Shown: positions 61,749 through 64,000 of the stretch, one piece after another
Position numbering within the stretch: position 1 is the stretch's first letter
How the letters are laid out: every line of letters starts with the position of its first letter
Assembly (NCBI GenBank): GCA_018064455.1
Contig: JAGHVH010000017.1
Span: 1 to 64,000, forward strand
DNA from: Candidatus Limimonas egerieequi
Lineage (GTDB): Bacteria; Bacillota; Clostridia; Oscillospirales; Acutalibacteraceae
Length of the DNA: 64,000 bases
Direction: 5' to 3'
Notes under the pieces: model-generated
What the model was told of the DNA's origin: nothing
What the model saw: the letters and a program-made list of their open reading frames with translations, nothing else
The model's database searches: none
Translations under genes and position numbers: made by a program

Positions 61749-63616
61749 ATTTTCTCCTTTTCCATATATATAAGGAGTACTGAAATATCGGCAGGACTCA
61801 CGCCGTCGATTCGACTTGCCTGTCCTACGCTTGAAGGTTTAATCTTGCTAAGCTTTTCTCTTGCTTCTAAGCGAAGGTTTACGATTGACATGTAGTCAAG
61901 ATCCTCTGGGAGCTTCTTGCTTTCAAGTCTGCGCATCTCATTTATCTGCGCCTGTTGGCGTTTTATGTAGCCTTCGTACTTTGCTTCGATTTCTACTTCT
62001 TCTTTTATTTCATCAGAAAGCTCTGGTCTTGTCTTGTCAAATGGAGCCAAGTCCTCGTAACCGAGTTCTGGTCTTCTTACAAGTTCAATGAGTTTTGTGC
62101 CAGTTTTCATTGGCGATGTTTCACGTGAAACAAGAAGGCTGTTTAACTCTTCTGATGGAGCAATTGTTGTGCTCTTGATTCGCTCAATTTCTTCGTCAAT
62201 CAAGCGCTGCTTTTCACAGACTTCGTTATATCTTTCTTTGGATATGAGGCCGAGCTCGTATCCAAATTTTGTGAGACGAAGGTCAGCGTTGTCCTGGCGG
62301 AGAACCAATCTGTACTCTGAACGTGAAGTCATCATTCGGTATGGTTCGGTCAATGTCTTTGTGATAAGGTCATCAATCAATGTTCCGATATAACTTGAGG
62401 CACGATCCAGGATAAATGGAGGCTTGTTCTTTACGAGCAAAGCCGCATTGATTCCAGCAACGATTCCTTGAGCTGCAGCTTCTTCATAGCCAGACGAGGA
62501 GCAGAATGTACCGCATCCAAAGAGGCCAGGGAAGTCTAAAAATTCGAGTGTTGGTTTTAAATATCTTGGATCAACACAGTCATATTCAATTGCATAGGCT
62601 GTCCTTATTACTTCTATGTTTTCAAAGCCTGGGATAGTCCTAAGGAATTTAAGCTGAACATCCTCTGGTAAGGAGGATGAAAGTCCCTGTAAATACATTT
62701 CCTGGGTGTTAAGACCACAAGGTTCTATAAATATTTGATGACGCTCCTTATTTGGGAATGTCATTATTTTACTTTCAATGCTTGGGCAATAACGAGGACC
62801 AACGCCTTCTATGCTTCCGTTATAAAGAGGGGAGCGGTCAAGGTTATCAAGTATTACTCTCTTGGTCTCATCGTTTGTGTATGTTATATGGCATACTGCT
62901 TTGTTTTCAGGAGTGAAGCTTTTATCGTGCGAGAAGCGTACGAGCTTTTCATCTGCCTCCTGCACTTCAAGGTTCTCAAAATTAATTGACCTTTTGTTGG
63001 CTCTAGAAGGTGTGCCAGTTTTAAACCTTCTAGTTTTTACGCCTAGTTTATGTAGAGCATCTGACAGGTCATTTGATGGGAACATGCCATCAGGACCGGA
63101 TGGATAATTAACTTCTCCTACGTATACACGGCCACGTAAAAATGTGCCTGTCGCAATAACTACGCACTTTGCGGTGTATAGTGCTTCGAGCTTGGTCTTG
63201 ACTTGCCACTGGCCATCTGGCAACTGTTTAATGTCAACAATTTCGGCCTGTCTAAGGTCAAGGTTCTCGCATTTTTCCAATGTATTTTTCATGTAGGCGG
63301 AATAATCTCGTCTGTCAACTTGTGCGCGAGGGGAGTGGACAGCAGGACCTTTTCCAAGATTGAGCATTCGACTTTGAATCATGTTGTGGTCCGTTGCGAG
63401 TCCCATTTCGCCACCGAGCGCGTCTATCTCTTTTACAAGGGTGCCTTTTGAAGTGCCACCGATTGCGGTGTTGCAAGGGCAGTTGCCAACCCAGTCTGCA
63501 CTGATAGTGAAGACTACGGTGCGAACGCCCATGCGCGCACTGGCAAGGCCGGCTTCAATGCCAGCATGTCCGGCGCCTATAATGGCTACATCATAATTGT
63601 CTGCAAAATATTCCAT
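61745..63616 (-). CDS. mnmG: tRNA uridine 5-carboxymethylaminomethyl modification enzyme MnmG
   Basis: A 623-residue FAD enzyme. The dinucleotide motif is 'A-I-I-G-A-G-H-A-G-I-E-A-G', and the conserved 'G-T-F-L-R-G', 'G-P-R-Y-C-P-S-I-E' and 'T-S-R-S-E-Y-R' motifs are present. With MnmE it modifies U34 of several tRNAs. It lies one base after the mnmE stop and overlaps rsmG. A perfect parS lies within its coding sequence at 62117. Confidence 0.97.
   Translation of the reverse strand: MEYFADNYDVAIIGAGHAGIEAGLASARMGVRTVVFTISADWVGNCPCNTAIGGTSKGTLVKEIDALGGEMGLATDHNMIQSRMLNLGKGPAVHSPRAQVDRRDYSAYMKNTLEKCENLDLRQAEIVDIKQLPDGQWQVKTKLEALYTAKCVVIATGTFLRGRVYVGEVNYPSGPDGMFPSNDLSDALHKLGVKTRRFKTGTPSRANKRSINFENLEVQEADEKLVRFSHDKSFTPENKAVCHITYTNDETKRVILDNLDRSPLYNGSIEGVGPRYCPSIESKIMTFPNKERHQIFIEPCGLNTQEMYLQGLSSSLPEDVQLKFLRTIPGFENIEVIRTAYAIEYDCVDPRYLKPTLEFLDFPGLFGCGTFCSSSGYEEAAAQGIVAGINAALLVKNKPPFILDRASSYIGTLIDDLITKTLTEPYRMMTSRSEYRLVLRQDNADLRLTKFGYELGLISKERYNEVCEKQRLIDEEIERIKSTTIAPSEELNSLLVSRETSPMKTGTKLIELVRRPELGYEDLAPFDKTRPELSDEIKEEVEIEAKYEGYIKRQQAQINEMRRLESKKLPEDLDYMSIVNLRLEAREKLSKIKPSSVGQASRIDGVSPADISVLLIYMEKEKI
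62117..62132. promoter_or_regulatory. parS site 2, inside mnmG
   Basis: A second exact TGTTTCACGTGAAACA, here coding for part of 'D-V-S-R-E-T'. It is 1117 bases from parS site 1. Confidence 0.95.
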
Positions 63617-63617
63617 C

Positions 63618-64000
63618 TTATTTACCTACACAGAATTTACTAAATACTTCATTTACTACTGCATCCGATACCCGCTCACCTGTGAGCTCAAGAAGCGGTG
63701 CTATTGCTGCATCTACGCTTACATTTACAGCGTCCATCGTGAGTCCGCTGTCTATTGCTTCAATAGCTTCATCTATACAAACGAGGCTCTTTTGACAGCA
63801 ACTGAGTTGGCGTTCATTAATGAGCATAGCCTCAGATGAGTCAAATTCAGCAGTGCCGAGCAATTCTTCAAGGGCTTCACGTAAAACATCGTACGACGCC
63901 TTGTCTTTGGCCGAAATAGTAACAGCTGTTGAAACAAAGTCGAGTACGTCACTCCTCTTTACTACATTGCCCAAATCTGACTTGTTGATGATGCAGATAG
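63618..64000 (-). CDS. mnmE: tRNA modification GTPase MnmE, C-terminal part (runs off the window)
   Basis: The C-terminal 127 residues of MnmE; the frame continues past the window end. The G4 guanine-specificity motif appears as 'I-I-N-K-S-D-L' at the edge, and the protein ends with the conserved C-V-G-K, whose cysteine gives the family its C-motif. A TTG at 63974 lies within the gene and is not a start. Together with MnmG it forms the enzyme that builds the 5-carboxymethylaminomethyl group. Confidence 0.93.
   Translation of the reverse strand, partial: ICIINKSDLGNVVKRSDVLDFVSTAVTISAKDKASYDVLREALEELLGTAEFDSSEAMLINERQLSCCQKSLVCIDEAIEAIDSGLTMDAVNVSVDAAIAPLLELTGERVSDAVVNEVFSKFCVGK

Overview
The window is about 64 kb of low-GC DNA from a chromosome of a Firmicute, most likely an anaerobic, Lachnospiraceae-like member of the Clostridia. 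This rests on the classic origin neighbourhood (gyrA-gyrB-remB-recF-yaaA-dnaN-dnaA against rpmH-rnpA-yidD-yidC-jag), strong GGAGG ribosome binding sites, many TTG starts, an aldehyde:ferredoxin oxidoreductase, an old-yellow-enzyme reductase, a DUF5702-type Tad pilus locus and a GGGtGRT protein. Species-level assignment is not possible from the sequence alone. No tRNA, CRISPR array, insertion sequence or prophage was seen; the only rRNA is a solitary 5S gene.

Layout. 1-850: a Phd/Doc-type toxin-antitoxin pair with a palindromic operator. 848-20800: an accessory and housekeeping patchwork (HAD phosphatases, GNAT acetyltransferases, small membrane proteins, lipoproteins, LRR protein plus aldehyde oxidoreductase, esterase, Nudix, LUD protein, ZIP transporter, GH25 lysozyme, STAS protein, ThrH, YfbR). 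Within it, 9442-11461 (minus) forms a likely operon of a membrane protein, a PrsW-like intramembrane protease and a lipoprotein with two cystatin-like domains. 21138-24628 (plus) is an FHA-FtsW/RodA-PBP cell-wall module whose first gene has no ATG, GTG or TTG start. 24671-35268 (minus) is a tightly overlapping Tad (Flp) pilus operon preceded by two LytTR-like direct repeats. 35423-44650 holds a YhhN-like protein, a PrsA-like lipoprotein, the lone 5S gene, mnmA, a PHP phosphoesterase, the IscU-like/GGGtGRT pair, a FadH-type reductase and dCMP deaminase.

44702-57906 is the origin region. Genes on each side of the dnaA-rpmH gap (about 54961-55192) read away from it, so replication probably starts there or in the dnaA-dnaN gap (53409-53643), although no good DnaA-box cluster is visible. 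From 57954 to the window end the block serS-parB-parA-rsmG-mnmG-mnmE reads back toward the origin. This is the reverse of the usual Firmicute order after jag and puts these genes head-on to replication. Two perfect parS sites lie in it; one forms the terminator hairpin of the mnmE-mnmG-rsmG operon.

Themes worth following: a possible protease/cystatin module; two genes that appear to start at AUU; four places where a terminator hairpin is fused to the next promoter; a LytTR-type operator on the Tad operon; the uncharacterised GGGtGRT/IscU-like pair; and the inverted par-mnm block with a dual-use parS/terminator.
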